Shown: positions 35,523-44,322, counted from the stretch's first letter. The stretch: DNA of 64,000 nt from Halorubrum cibi (GCF_900182635.1 NZ_FXTD01000002.1:124001-188000); one strand, 5' to 3'. Numbers and translations: made by a program. Notes: generated by a model not told the origin, from the sequence alone.

Positions 35523-36476
35523 ATGGAACTCGGCGTCATCGGACTCGGGCGGATGGGGCGGATCGTCGTCGACCGGAGCCTCGCGGCGGGCCACGACGTG
35601 GTCGCGTTCGACCTCTCGGCGGAGGCGACGGCCGCGGCCGCGGAGGCGGGTGCGGAGCCCGCGGACTCCGTCGCCGACCTCTGTGACCGGCTCGACGGGT
35701 CGAGCGGGGGGGACGGAGGCGGATCGAGCGCGGGCGACGGCAAGCGGATCTGGCTCATGGTGCCCGCGGGCGACGCGGTCGATGCCACGCTCGCCGACCT
35801 CGAACCCCACCTCGGGAGCGAGGACGTCGTCGTCGACGGCGGCAACTCCCACTTCGAGGCGTCGGTCCGGCGCGCCGAGAACGCCGACGCGGCCTACCTC
35901 GACTGCGGGACCTCCGGCGGCCCCGCGAGCGCCGAGGAGGGGTTCTCGCTGATGGTCGGCGGTCCCGAGTGGGCGTACGAGGAACTCGTGCCCGTCTTCG
36001 ACGCGGTCGCGACCGGCCCCGACGGCCACGACCGGATGGGCGAGTCCGGCTCGGGTCACTACGTGAAGATGGTCCACAACGGCGTGGAGTACGCGCTGAT
36101 GCAGGCGTACGGCGAGGGATTCGAGCTGCTCGCCGAGGGTCGGTACGATCTCGAGATGGAGTCCGTCGCGCGCACCTGGAACAACGGCGCGGTGATCCGG
36201 TCGTGGCTGCTCGAGCTCTGCGAGGAGGCGTTCCGCGAGGAGGGCAACGACCTGGGCGACGTCGCCGACCACGTCGCCGGGGGGTCGACCGGGACCTGGA
36301 CCGTCGAGGAGGCGCTCGAGCAGGAGGTCCCCGTCCCGCTCATCTACGGGGCGCTCGCCGAGCGGTTCGACTCGCGCAACGAGGGCCGGTTCTCGCGCCG
36401 GCTCGCAAACCGGCTGCGCTACGGCTTCGGGCGACACGAGGTGAAACGCCGGGAGGACGGGAGCATAGAGGAGTAG
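35523..36476 (+). CDS. gnd: 6-phosphogluconate dehydrogenase, short form
   Basis: This 317-aa enzyme oxidatively decarboxylates 6-phosphogluconate to ribulose 5-phosphate. It has the dinucleotide motif GVIGLGRMGRIV, WLMVPAGDAVDATL, VVDGGNSHFEASVRRA and the catalytic lysine in GHYVKMVHNGVEYALMQAYGEG. The length matches the short (GndA-like) form rather than the ~470-aa enzyme. In haloarchaea this enzyme feeds the oxidative pentose phosphate route. A Gly/Ser-rich insertion near residue 60-70 is halophile-specific. Confidence 0.93.
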   Translation: MELGVIGLGRMGRIVVDRSLAAGHDVVAFDLSAEATAAAAEAGAEPADSVADLCDRLDGSSGGDGGGSSAGDGKRIWLMVPAGDAVDATLADLEPHLGSEDVVVDGGNSHFEASVRRAENADAAYLDCGTSGGPASAEEGFSLMVGGPEWAYEELVPVFDAVATGPDGHDRMGESGSGHYVKMVHNGVEYALMQAYGEGFELLAEGRYDLEMESVARTWNNGAVIRSWLLELCEEAFREEGNDLGDVADHVAGGSTGTWTVEEALEQEVPVPLIYGALAERFDSRNEGRFSRRLANRLRYGFGRHEVKRREDGSIEE

Positions 36477-36505
36477 CGAACTGGGGAAACGGAGTCGAAC
36501 TCGTC

Positions 36506-36895
36506 TACCGAGGTGGCGCGCCCGGGAGCGGGCCGGCGGCCCGCGACCGGAACGCGAGGGACGCGGCGAGCGCTCGGAGAGCGCGAGCCGCGAGGCTGGG
36601 GAGGCGTGAGGCGCGGGTGCGTTCCCGCAAGCGTAGCGAGCGGGAGCACGGAAGTCGCAGCCCGCGCAGCGAGCGAAGTGAGCGAGCAGGACCGTCTTCC
36701 GGTGGTGCGGGGCGGGGGCGGGACTCAAAGGAGCAGTCGCCGGCGGCGGAGCCGCCGGCTGCCAGAGGCGCGTAGCGCCTCGCTGTCGCGAGGACGAAGC
36801 ACGGCGATGGAAGCACCGCAGCGAGTGAGCGGAGTGAACGAGCGAGGAGCACACCGAGCCGCGCGAGTCCTCGCGACTGGGGCTTTGGAGGTGTT
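36506..36895 (-). repeat. Dispersed two-hairpin repeat, copy B (inverted)
   Basis: This block lies in the 36477-37092 gap and reads on the minus strand. Its head CTCCAAAGCCCCAGTCGC is at about 36892-36874 and its tail GGCGCGCCACCTC at about 36510. Hairpin 1 pairs GTCGCGAGGAC (36785-36795) with GTCCTCGCGAC (36867-36877). Hairpin 2 pairs 36562-36575 with 36579-36592; compared with copy A one pair changes from T-A to C-G, keeping the stem. B carries an extra hairpin, GCCGGCGGC/GCCGCCGGC, at about 36739-36759. A decayed second head is at about 36930-36950. No gene is seen here. Confidence 0.82.
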
Positions 36896-37092
36896 CTCCG
36901 TCGTCGTCCGGTTCAGTGCGTATGGTCGAGCGACTAGGACTTTGGCGGTGGCCTCCGTCCTGGCGCAAGGAACCACTGAATAACCGAGACCCGAACACCG
37001 GCTCTCGTGTTGTCGTCACACGACGAGTATCAGTATCGTTCATCCGCGAGTAACGCTTATGTACGATCGTGTCAGAGGTTACCACGCACAGA

Positions 37093-37437
37093 ATGTTCGA
37101 ACGCTTCTCGAGCGGATACTACCTGGGCGAACTGTACGTGGAGCCCCACGACGGCGACCGGGCCGCCATCCAGCGGGCCGACCACGAGCGGGTCAACGAG
37201 CAGCTGTACGCGGACGGCGAGGGGGTAGAGCGACTCGACGCGCCGCTGGTGATGAAACTCGATTCGGGCCACATCCCGGTCGACGGCGACGAGGGGGTCC
37301 CCAGCGGAACGCTCGCGGTCCCCCGATCGCTCGCGGACGACGACCTGCCGTCCAAGCGGAACGTCCTGCTCGCGGACGCCGACCGCGCCGAGAACCTCCT
37401 CCGGTGGGAGGGGTGGGAGCCGTACGTGGACGTCTGA
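37093..37437 (+). CDS. DUF5802-like haloarchaeal protein
   Basis: This 114-aa acidic protein reads MFERFSSGYYLGELYVEPHDG, then RADHERVNEQLYADGEGVERLDAPLVMKLDS and SGTLAVPRSLADDDLPSKRNVLLAD. I recall this as a conserved haloarchaeal family (DUF5802) of unknown function; there is no signal peptide or membrane segment. The start at ATG 37093 matches the family; an 8-codon longer start exists. It is enclosed by repeat copies B and C, whose heads both face the gene. Confidence 0.75.
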   Translation: MFERFSSGYYLGELYVEPHDGDRAAIQRADHERVNEQLYADGEGVERLDAPLVMKLDSGHIPVDGDEGVPSGTLAVPRSLADDDLPSKRNVLLADADRAENLLRWEGWEPYVDV

Positions 37438-37580
37438 GGACGCTCGATCGAAGCGTTCGAGACGGGGATCTTCTCCGGTGTGAACAGTATCTACGAAATC
37501 CGGTCGTTCGGCTGTACGTTGCTAAAACCACGATCGGAGAAGATATCTCCAAAGCCCCAGCCGCTCGGCTATACGTGGTT

Positions 37581-37852
37581 GCCGGCGCGGTGAACACGTC
37601 CAAAGCCCCAGCCGGGAGGCGGGCGCACGCTCGTTGCGCTCCTCACTCAGTCGCTGCGCTCCTTCGCTCCGGTGCTTACGTCGCCTGCGCCCGCCTCCCG
37701 ACTGCCCCTTTGAGTCCCGCCCCGCCCACTCCGCTCCGCACCTCACGCCTCCCCAGCCTCGTCGGCCGTCCTCCGCGTTGCTCCGGCCGGCCGACTCCCT
37801 CGCGGGCTCCTCGTGCCCCGCTGGGGCACTCGGAGGCGCGCCACCGCACTGC
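37581..37852 (+). repeat. Dispersed two-hairpin repeat, copy C
   Basis: This block fills most of the 37438-37926 gap. It carries the shared pieces GCCGGCGCGGTGAAC, CGTCCAAAGCCCCAG (37597-37611), ACTGCCCCTTTGAGTCCC (37701-37718), CCGCACCTCACGCCTCCCCA, CCCTCGCGGGCTCCTCGTGC and GGAGGCGCGCCACCGCA. Hairpin 1 is a perfect 15-bp inverted repeat, 37613-37627 with 37686-37700. Hairpin 2 pairs GTCGGCCG (37761-37768) with CGGCCGAC (37788-37795). Stem sequences differ fully from A and B while the position is kept. A partial extra head lies at about 37545-37560. Confidence 0.85.
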
Positions 37853-37926
37853 GAATGGGATTCTCCGATCGACGCCCGAGTATCGCCGGTCGACGCACCT
37901 TTGAGGGCGGCGTGGGACCTGCCCTC

Positions 37927-38832
37927 ATGATCGACCGGCTGCTCGGGCGCGCCGAGCTGAAAGAGCGGATCGCGGAGCTCGAAGAGGAGAAGCGCCACCT
38001 GGAGCGGCGCGCGGAGGCCGAGGAGGAGCGGCGGTCGGACGCGGTCGCGGACCGCCAGCGCGCCGAGGAGCGCGTCAACCGGCTCGAAAAGCGGATCGAG
38101 TCGCTCGAGGATCGCGTCGAGCGCGCTGAAGGCGACGAGGAGACCGTCGAGTTCCGCCGCGTGACCGACGCGTACGGACCCCGCCTCGCGGACGCGCTCG
38201 GTCGGCTCCGCGGGATCGAGAGCGACGATCCCGAGGGCGTGCTCACCGCGTTCGTCCCCGACGGCGCGGTACCCGAGAGCGTCCGCGAGGGGTTCGGCGA
38301 CCGCACGCCGCTCGTCCGGCGGGCCGCGCCCGCGGTCGTGGTCGCCGACGACACGGGCGCGGTGAGCGCCGCGCTCTCGACGCCGATCGCTCCGGAGCCG
38401 TTCGATCGGTGGTCCGATCGTCCCCGACTACCCGACGAGTGGTTCCGCCCGACTGGCCGGTTCGCGTTCGCGCTGGTCCGGTCGGACACGTTCGCGCTGG
38501 GGGTATACGAGGACGGGGAACGAGTCGAGTTCGAGGGGTTCACCTCCGACGTGAAGGGCGCCCACTCGAAGGGCGGATTCTCGCAGGGCCGATTCGAGCG
38601 ACGGCGCGAGGGACAGATCGACGAGCATCTCGAGCGCGCCCGCGACGCCCTCGGCGACCTCGAAGCCGAGGGAGGAGTCGAACGAACCGTCGTCGTCGGC
38701 GAGCGGAGCGTGCTCGGCGAGGTCCGCGAGTTCGCCGACCACACGGACGTGACCGACGCGACCGGCGATCCGAAGGCGGCCCTCGAGGACGCGTTCCGCG
38801 ACTTCTGGACCGTCCGGATCCACGCCGTCTGA
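37927..38832 (+). CDS. Vms1/ANKZF1-type peptidyl-tRNA hydrolase (release-factor fold)
   Basis: This 301-aa protein has an N-terminal coiled coil (LKERIAELEEEKRHLERRAE, about 10-75) and a C-terminal eRF1-like domain (about 175-290). That domain carries the catalytic-loop motif GGFSQGRFERRREGQ, the GxxQ signature of Vms1 and the archaeal VLRF1 group. These enzymes cut nascent chains from peptidyl-tRNA on stalled large subunits. It is the archaeal counterpart of a ribosome-quality-control factor. ATG 37927 is chosen; a longer frame enters repeat copy C. Confidence 0.85.
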   Translation: MIDRLLGRAELKERIAELEEEKRHLERRAEAEEERRSDAVADRQRAEERVNRLEKRIESLEDRVERAEGDEETVEFRRVTDAYGPRLADALGRLRGIESDDPEGVLTAFVPDGAVPESVREGFGDRTPLVRRAAPAVVVADDTGAVSAALSTPIAPEPFDRWSDRPRLPDEWFRPTGRFAFALVRSDTFALGVYEDGERVEFEGFTSDVKGAHSKGGFSQGRFERRREGQIDEHLERARDALGDLEAEGGVERTVVVGERSVLGEVREFADHTDVTDATGDPKAALEDAFRDFWTVRIHAV

Positions 38833-38842
38833 GAGTGGAAAC

Positions 38843-38877
38843 TCCGGTCGTTCCTCGTCGAAAAGCGAGGAAGATCC
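38843..38877 (+). terminator. Hairpin after the Vms1-like gene
   Basis: TCCGG-tcg-TTCCTCG, loop TCGAAAAG, CGAGGAA-gat-CCGGA forms a 12-bp stem with a symmetrical 3-nt internal loop, starting 11 nt after the stop codon. It may define the 3' end. There is no T-run directly after it, so terminator function is inferred. Confidence 0.45.
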
Positions 38878-39032
38878 GGAAAATGGTGCCAATAACTATG
38901 GTACTCGCACACATAGACCGTCCCGGAGGGACTCGTCACACGCTCCCTCCCCCCTTTCTCGACCCGAGCGCGGACTGCGATAGGCGTCCTCCTGAGGGAT
39001 AACACTAAACCGAGGACGGACGGTTATCGGCC

Positions 39033-41255
39033 ATGTCTCGGTTGGGGTCGTCTCCCGGCGTTCGTGCCGTCGTCGTCGCGTTGTTGGCCGCCTCGCTTCT
39101 CCTCTGTGGAGCGATCGCCGTCGCGGGCGGCGCTCCGGGCGCTCCGGGCGCTCCGGGTACCTCGGATGGACCGGGTGCTTCGGTCGAACCGACGGGGACG
39201 TTCGAGTTCGTCGACGACGCCTCCACGGAGACCACGGCGGGGTCGCTCGACGGGTCGGGATCGAACGCTGCCGACGTGGGTGACGAGGACACCATCGGCG
39301 TCCGGAACGAGCTCTCCGCGACCGACGAGACCGGGACGGTCGGCGTCACCACGACGGCGCACGTTCCCGACCGCGTCACGGGTCTCGAGATCACCCTGCT
39401 GACCGCGAACGGCGAGTCGGTCGAGGCCGACGGGTTCGAGCGCGTCGACGACGCGGACGGGACGGAGACGTGGGAGTGGGACGGCGAGACCGAACGCCCG
39501 TCGCTGGCGTACGAGATGGACGCGAACGTCTCGGGCGAGGAGTCGGGCCCGCTCGCGACCGGCGGCACCTACCGGTTCGTCGATACGGGGGAGTGGGCGC
39601 TCGTTAGAACCCCTCGAACCCGGATCGCGGGCTCGTACACCGGCGAGCCACGGATCCGATCCGCCCGCGAGAACGTCGTCGACGGCGAGGGCGTCGCCTC
39701 CCAGGCGATCGCGTTTCTCGGCCCCCACGAGGAACGCGTCCGCGAGGGCGACGAACAGCGGTATCGGCTGATCGTGCCCGAGGCGGCGGAGATGGAGGCG
39801 ACGCCCGAGGAGGTGTTCGACGTCTTCGAGGGCGCGGGGAACTCCCTCCGGGCGGGCGGTGTCGACGATGAAGTCGTCGCGATCGCGGCGCCCACCGGCG
39901 AGGTGGCCTGGAGCGTTCGGGGGCTTCAGACCGGCGACGCCGACCTGTGGGTCCGCGACGGCGAGCCGACCGGAACCGCCGACGACGTGTGGACTCACGA
40001 GTACGTCCACACCCGACAGGCGTACGACGCGGAGGCGAGCGCTCGGTGGTTCACCGAGGCGAGCGCGACCTACTACGCCGCGCTGTTCGCGCTCGACCGT
40101 GGCGCGACCGACTTCGACTCCTTCGAGCGGACGCTGGCCCGCGGCGAGCGAGACCCCGCCGCGTCGTCGGTCCTCGCCGACCCGGGAAGTTGGCGGGGGA
40201 ACGCGGACTACACCAAAGGGTCGCTCGTCGCCGGCGAGATCGACCGGCGGATACGGCTGGCGAGCGACGGACGGGCGTCGCTCGCGACCGTCTTCCGCGA
40301 CCTCAACGACGATCCCGATCCGGTCACGAACCGCGCGTTCCTCGACGCGGTCGAGGCGGCTGCCGGGGAGAGCGGCGACGACGAGGCGGCGACCGCGGTC
40401 CGCGAGGCGGCAGAACGCTGGATCACGACGAGCGCCGCCCCGGAGACGTGGGACCGCGACGCTCACGCCGAGGCATTCGGCGAGACCCCCGCGCAGATCG
40501 GGTACACGATCGCCGACGACGGCGTCCGCGCGACCGGCGAGTACCGGAACCGAACCGTCGACCGCGACCCGGTTCGGCTCGTCACCGGCGAGTCCATCGC
40601 GCTCGCGGTCGACGTCTCGAACACCGGCGGCACGACGGGGAGTTACGACCTGTCGCTGTCGGTCGACCGCGAGACGATCGAGACACGAAACGGAACGCTC
40701 GACGCCGACGAGGAGACGACCGAACGGTTCGAGCGAACCTTCACGGAAGCGGGCGAGTACGCGGTTCGGGTCGGGAGCGAGACGCTCACCGTCGCCGTCT
40801 CCGATCCCGCGGACGCGCTCGTCCGCGGGGTCTCGACCGACGCCGACCGCGTGACCGCCGGGGAGTCGGTTGTCGTGACCGCGACCGTCGCCAACGACGC
40901 GTCGATCCCCGCGGGCTCGGAACTCGAGTTCCGGGTCGACGGCGAGACCGTCGGGACCGAACCGGTCCGGCTGGACGTCGGCGCCGAGGCGACCGTCGAA
41001 CGGGAAGTGACCGTCCCGGAATCGGGCGACCGTGACGTCGCGACCGTGAGCGTCGTCGGCCCCGTCGACGAGGCCTCGACGACGGTGACCGTCGAGCGCG
41101 ACGGTGACGGGACCGGCGAGGCGAGCGACGCCGACGGATCGGCCGACGATTCCGACGGGACGACCGACGACGGCGTGACCGGTTTCGGTCCGGTCGTCGC
41201 GCTCGTCGCGCTGCTCTCGCTCCTCGGATTATCGAGTCGACGCAGGTCGCGGTGA
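39033..41255 (+). CDS. Secreted gluzincin-like metallopeptidase-type protein with C-terminal sorting signal
   Basis: This 740-aa protein has a Sec signal (VVVALLAASLLLCGAIAVAGG) and a putative zinc site HEYVH (residues 322-326) followed by WFTEASATYYAA (Glu342), as in M61-like gluzincins. CARDB-like adhesive domains follow (about 505-690). It ends in an acidic Ser/Asp/Gly linker, TGFGPVVALVALLSLLGL and RRRSR. The tail matches a PGF-CTERM archaeosortase signal except for T in place of P. It is probably a cell-surface protease or a peptidase-like adhesin. Confidence 0.82.
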   Translation: MSRLGSSPGVRAVVVALLAASLLLCGAIAVAGGAPGAPGAPGTSDGPGASVEPTGTFEFVDDASTETTAGSLDGSGSNAADVGDEDTIGVRNELSATDETGTVGVTTTAHVPDRVTGLEITLLTANGESVEADGFERVDDADGTETWEWDGETERPSLAYEMDANVSGEESGPLATGGTYRFVDTGEWALVRTPRTRIAGSYTGEPRIRSARENVVDGEGVASQAIAFLGPHEERVREGDEQRYRLIVPEAAEMEATPEEVFDVFEGAGNSLRAGGVDDEVVAIAAPTGEVAWSVRGLQTGDADLWVRDGEPTGTADDVWTHEYVHTRQAYDAEASARWFTEASATYYAALFALDRGATDFDSFERTLARGERDPAASSVLADPGSWRGNADYTKGSLVAGEIDRRIRLASDGRASLATVFRDLNDDPDPVTNRAFLDAVEAAAGESGDDEAATAVREAAERWITTSAAPETWDRDAHAEAFGETPAQIGYTIADDGVRATGEYRNRTVDRDPVRLVTGESIALAVDVSNTGGTTGSYDLSLSVDRETIETRNGTLDADEETTERFERTFTEAGEYAVRVGSETLTVAVSDPADALVRGVSTDADRVTAGESVVVTATVANDASIPAGSELEFRVDGETVGTEPVRLDVGAEATVEREVTVPESGDRDVATVSVVGPVDEASTTVTVERDGDGTGEASDADGSADDSDGTTDDGVTGFGPVVALVALLSLLGLSSRRRSR

Positions 41256-41399
41256 GCGGGATCGAGGTCGTTGACGACGGAGGGCTGTTTCTCGAGCGTT
41301 CGCGGGATCGCCCGACGGGACGATCGCCGAAGTCGCGACTAACTCATCGGAAAACGGAGGATATCAGTCGGTCCGATCCGGGCGGATCCCGAGTCGGCT

Positions 41400-41990
41400 C
41401 TACTTGCCCTGTCGGTCGTTGCCGGTGACCGACGGACGGGTCTTCTCGGTTCCCTTGCCGCGGGTGCGCTGGCCGCGACCCTTGGTGCCGGCGGAGGTGA
41501 GTCCACGGAACGCGCGACCCTTGTGGTCGTCCGAGCAGATCCAGTTGAGCTCCTCGTCGTTCTCGATCGCGGGGTGAGCGGGATCGACCAGGATCACTTC
41601 GTGCCACTTCTGGGAGCCGTCCTCGCCGACCCAGTAGGAGTTGAGCACGCGCAGGTTGCGGTACTTCCGGGAGGCGCGCTCCTCGGCGATGCGCTGGATC
41701 GACTTGCGCCGCGAGAGGCGGTTGACGCCCTGGCGCTTCGAGCGGCGCCCGGCCTTGTGACGCTGCTTGCGCGATCCGCCCTTGCGGACGCTCACGCGGG
41801 CGACGACGACGCCCTGTTTCGCCTTGTAACCCAGCTCGCGGGCCTTATCGAGCCGCGTGGGTCGGTCGATCCGCTCGATGGCGCCCTGGTCGCGCCACTC
41901 CTGTTTGCGCTGCCACTGGAGTTCCGCGAGTTTCCCCTCCTTGGGGGACCGCCATGCGTCCTTGATGTGCGAGTAGAAGCTTCGTGCCAT
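41400..41990 (-). CDS. rpl15e: Ribosomal protein eL15 (L15e)
   Basis: This 196-aa basic ribosomal protein reads [82 protein letters not shown] and [12 protein letters not shown], a full match to archaeal L15e of the large subunit. The start at 41990 (MARSFY) is the family norm; a 4-codon longer reading is unlikely. It stands alone, convergent with the secreted peptidase-like gene. Confidence 0.98.
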   Translation of the reverse strand: MARSFYSHIKDAWRSPKEGKLAELQWQRKQEWRDQGAIERIDRPTRLDKARELGYKAKQGVVVARVSVRKGGSRKQRHKAGRRSKRQGVNRLSRRKSIQRIAEERASRKYRNLRVLNSYWVGEDGSQKWHEVILVDPAHPAIENDEELNWICSDDHKGRAFRGLTSAGTKGRGQRTRGKGTEKTRPSVTGNDRQGK

Positions 41991-42261
41991 TGTCTTGTCC
42001 ACGGACGCTTGCGATTCGGCCGGAACCCGGCCACATGTCGTCTCGTCCCGAAGCGAGGTCGTCGGACCGACTCCGCTCCGGCGGCGAGTGCCCGCTGGAC
42101 GTCCGTACCAGCGAGTTGATCGAGATTTCCGCGCGTTCGATCATAAGGGCTTCGCTCCGCGTCGGGCGTGCCGAGAGGTCACACGGAACGACGTCATCGA
42201 CTCTACACGTCGAATCGACTCCGCACGTCGCGATCACGGCCGAGCGCGCACTCGTCAGCGT

Positions 42262-42284
42262 TTTATATATTCCTCGGGGAATAT
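42262..42284 (+). promoter_or_regulatory. TATA box and RHH operator of the CopG-like gene
   Basis: TTTATATAT (42262-42270) lies about 25 nt before ATG 42291, as for a leaderless transcript. Overlapping its 3' end is a perfect inverted repeat ATATTCC-TCGG-GGAATAT (42267-42284). Ribbon-helix-helix repressors bind such short palindromes, and this one would block both TBP and the start site, so autorepression is likely. The rest of the 300-nt spacer back to rpl15e shows no further gene. Confidence 0.75.
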
Positions 42285-42290
42285 CTCGAT

Positions 42291-42479
42291 ATGCCCAAGA
42301 TAAGCGTCGAGATTCCTGACGAGCTGTTGGCGGACCTCGACGAGCACGTCGGTGACGACGGGAAGTTCGTGAACCGCAGCGACGCGGTCCGGGCGTCGAT
42401 CCGCAAGACGCTCGACACGCTCGACGAGATCGACGCTCGCCACGGCCGGCTGACCGACGAGGACGGTTCGGATGAGTAA
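42291..42479 (+). CDS. CopG-type ribbon-helix-helix regulator
   Basis: This 62-aa protein has the RHH fold: strand KISVEIPDELLADLDEHV, then GKFVNRSDAVRASIRKTLDTL. RHH dimers use the N-terminal strand to read DNA. ATG 42291 lies 7 nt after the ATATTCC/GGAATAT palindrome, pointing to autoregulation. The stop overlaps the start of the queuosine-precursor transporter by 8 nt, so both are made from one message and the regulator probably controls that transporter. Confidence 0.9.
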   Translation: MPKISVEIPDELLADLDEHVGDDGKFVNRSDAVRASIRKTLDTLDEIDARHGRLTDEDGSDE

Positions 42480-43194
42480 CCGATCCGCCGACTCCGGAGC
42501 CGAACGGCTCCTCGCGGTCGATCCCTTCTCTCGCCCCGCGGTGGCGGCGGTGGGACTGGTAGCGCTTTTCGTCACCGCACTCGTCACCGCACAGGTCACC
42601 GCCGCGAAGGTGCTCGCGCTGTCGCTGCCGGTCGCGCTACCCGTGGTCGGTCCACAGATACTGCTCCCCGGCGCGGCGTTAGCGTACGCGGTCACCTTCT
42701 TTGCGTCGGACTGTCTGGCCGAGCTGTACGGTCGCCGGACCGCCCAGGTCGTCGTGAACGTCGGCTTCGCGATGAACTTCGTCGTGCTCGCGTTAGTGTG
42801 GTCGACGCTCGCAGCGCCGGGCGTCGACCCCGAGGTCGCCGCGGCCTTCGGGACCGCGCTCGGGCCGACGACCAACATCGTCGCCGGGAGCCTGCTGGCG
42901 TACGTCGTCAGCCAGAACGTCGACGTCGTGCTGTTTCACGCGATCCGCGACCGGACAGGCTCCGCGAACCTCTGGCTCCGCAACCTCGCGTCGACGGCGA
43001 CGAGCCAGGCGATAGACACGGTCATCTTCGTGTCGATCGCGTTCCTCGTCGCCCCGACTCTCCTCGGCGTCGGGGACGCGCTGCCGCTCGCCGCGGTGGG
43101 CGCGCTGATCGTCGGCCAGTACCTCCTCAAACTGCTGATCGCCGTGCTCGACACCCCGTTCGTCTACCTCGTCGTCGGCGCGGTCCGGGAGTAG
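42472..43194 (+). CDS. Queuosine precursor transporter (YhhQ/VUT family)
   Basis: This 240-aa membrane protein has about six hydrophobic segments and the family blocks TAQVTAAKVLALSLP, LLPGAALAYAVTFFASDCLAELYGRR, SQNVDVVLFHAIRDRTG and LWLRNLASTATSQAIDTVIF. YhhQ proteins import 7-deazaguanine precursors (preQ0/preQ1) for tRNA modification; in archaea this would feed archaeosine. It overlaps the RHH regulator by 8 nt. Confidence 0.92.
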   Translation: MSNRSADSGAERLLAVDPFSRPAVAAVGLVALFVTALVTAQVTAAKVLALSLPVALPVVGPQILLPGAALAYAVTFFASDCLAELYGRRTAQVVVNVGFAMNFVVLALVWSTLAAPGVDPEVAAAFGTALGPTTNIVAGSLLAYVVSQNVDVVLFHAIRDRTGSANLWLRNLASTATSQAIDTVIFVSIAFLVAPTLLGVGDALPLAAVGALIVGQYLLKLLIAVLDTPFVYLVVGAVRE

Positions 43195-43214
43195 CGGTCC
43201 GGCGGGAAACGGTT

Positions 43215-44243
43215 CTAGGCGACCGCGAGCGCTCGCGGGACGGCGTCGGGGAAGTCCGCCGGTATCCGATCGAACCGGTCGCCGCCGTCCGTCGTCCGGT
43301 GGAGCCCGTGGTTCGTGAGCGCCCAGATTTCTCCCGTCTCCGCTCCCGAGGCCAGGACGGCCCGGTAGGTCCCCTCGCCGCTCGGGATCCCCCGGTCGTC
43401 GAGTCGCTCCCAGATCGTCCCGTCCGCGTTCCCGTCGCCGCCCGTCGATCCGTCGTCGCCGGCCTCCCGTCGATACAGGTAGGACTCCCCCCGCCGGTGG
43501 GCGGCGTTCGCACCGCTCGCGGCGCTGGCGAGGACGCGGTCGGGGTCCCCGGGGTCGACGGCGAGCCCCCACACGTAGCCGTGGTCGAGCCCGTCGGCGA
43601 CGACCTCGAAGGAGCGTCCGCGGTCGTCGCTCTCGGCGTACCCGTCGCCTGCGGCGACGTACACTCGATTCGGAGCGTCCGGGTGAGTTGCGATCGTGTG
43701 GGTGTCCCGGCGCGATCCCGGCGGGCGGTCGGTCCACGTCGCGCAGCCGTCGGACGTGACGAGCAGCGCCCCGGCCTCGATCCCGACGTACCACCGCTCG
43801 GGATCGTCTGGACAGGGCTCGATCCACCGGACGTGATGGGTGTCCGGACGGGGCGGGAACGACCACTCCGACGCGGAGGGGACGTCGGTGACTCCCGCGA
43901 CGTGCTCGACCGATCCGCCGCCGTCCGCGGTCCGGTAGAGCCGCGAGGGTTCGGTGCCGATCCACGTCGTTTCCGGATCGTGCGGGCTCGTCGCGAGGGC
44001 GGTGACCGCGTCCGGGCCGGTTCCCTCGGGACCGAGCGCGTCTCCGGCGATCCGTTCGAACGACTCGCCCGCGTCGACAGAGCGGTAGAGCCCGTCGTCG
44101 AACGTCCCCGCGAACACGCGCTCGGGGGCCTCCCGGTGGATCGTCACGCACTCCACCCGTCGCCCGTCGAGACGGGTCTCGACGCGTCCCGTATCAAAGT
44201 CGACGACGCGGAGACCGTCGGAGTAGGCCGCGTACGCGTTCAT
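43215..44243 (-). CDS. BNR/photosystem-assembly-like beta-propeller protein
   Basis: This 342-aa protein has repeated propeller units with Asp-box-like turns: VFAGTFDDGLYRSVDAGESFERIAG, LYRTADGGGSVEHVAG, VTSDGCATWTDRP, YAESDDRGRSFEVVADG and LHRTTDGGDRFDRIP. The pattern matches sialidase/BNR or WD40/YVTN-type proteins common in haloarchaea. No signal peptide is seen with the start MNAYAAYSDGL (44243); a 27-codon longer reading overlaps the divergent promoter. It may be a scaffold or a glycan-active protein; no catalytic set is evident. Confidence 0.8.
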   Translation of the reverse strand: MNAYAAYSDGLRVVDFDTGRVETRLDGRRVECVTIHREAPERVFAGTFDDGLYRSVDAGESFERIAGDALGPEGTGPDAVTALATSPHDPETTWIGTEPSRLYRTADGGGSVEHVAGVTDVPSASEWSFPPRPDTHHVRWIEPCPDDPERWYVGIEAGALLVTSDGCATWTDRPPGSRRDTHTIATHPDAPNRVYVAAGDGYAESDDRGRSFEVVADGLDHGYVWGLAVDPGDPDRVLASAASGANAAHRRGESYLYRREAGDDGSTGGDGNADGTIWERLDDRGIPSGEGTYRAVLASGAETGEIWALTNHGLHRTTDGGDRFDRIPADFPDAVPRALAVA

Positions 44244-44292
44244 GCCCGTGAGAAGGGCGGGCGAGAACATAAGCGTGGACGCCGCAAGGGAT

Positions 44293-44314
44293 TTACCACC
44301 CCACACCGTGGTAA
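44293..44314. promoter_or_regulatory. Inverted repeat TTACCAC-N8-GTGGTAA upstream of the HExxH gene
   Basis: Perfect 7-bp arms (44293-44299 and 44308-44314) lie 9 nt before ATG 44323 in the divergent spacer with the beta-propeller gene. The position over the likely TATA/start region suggests an operator for a dimeric repressor. Confidence 0.55.
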
Positions 44315-44322
44315 CGGTAAGC

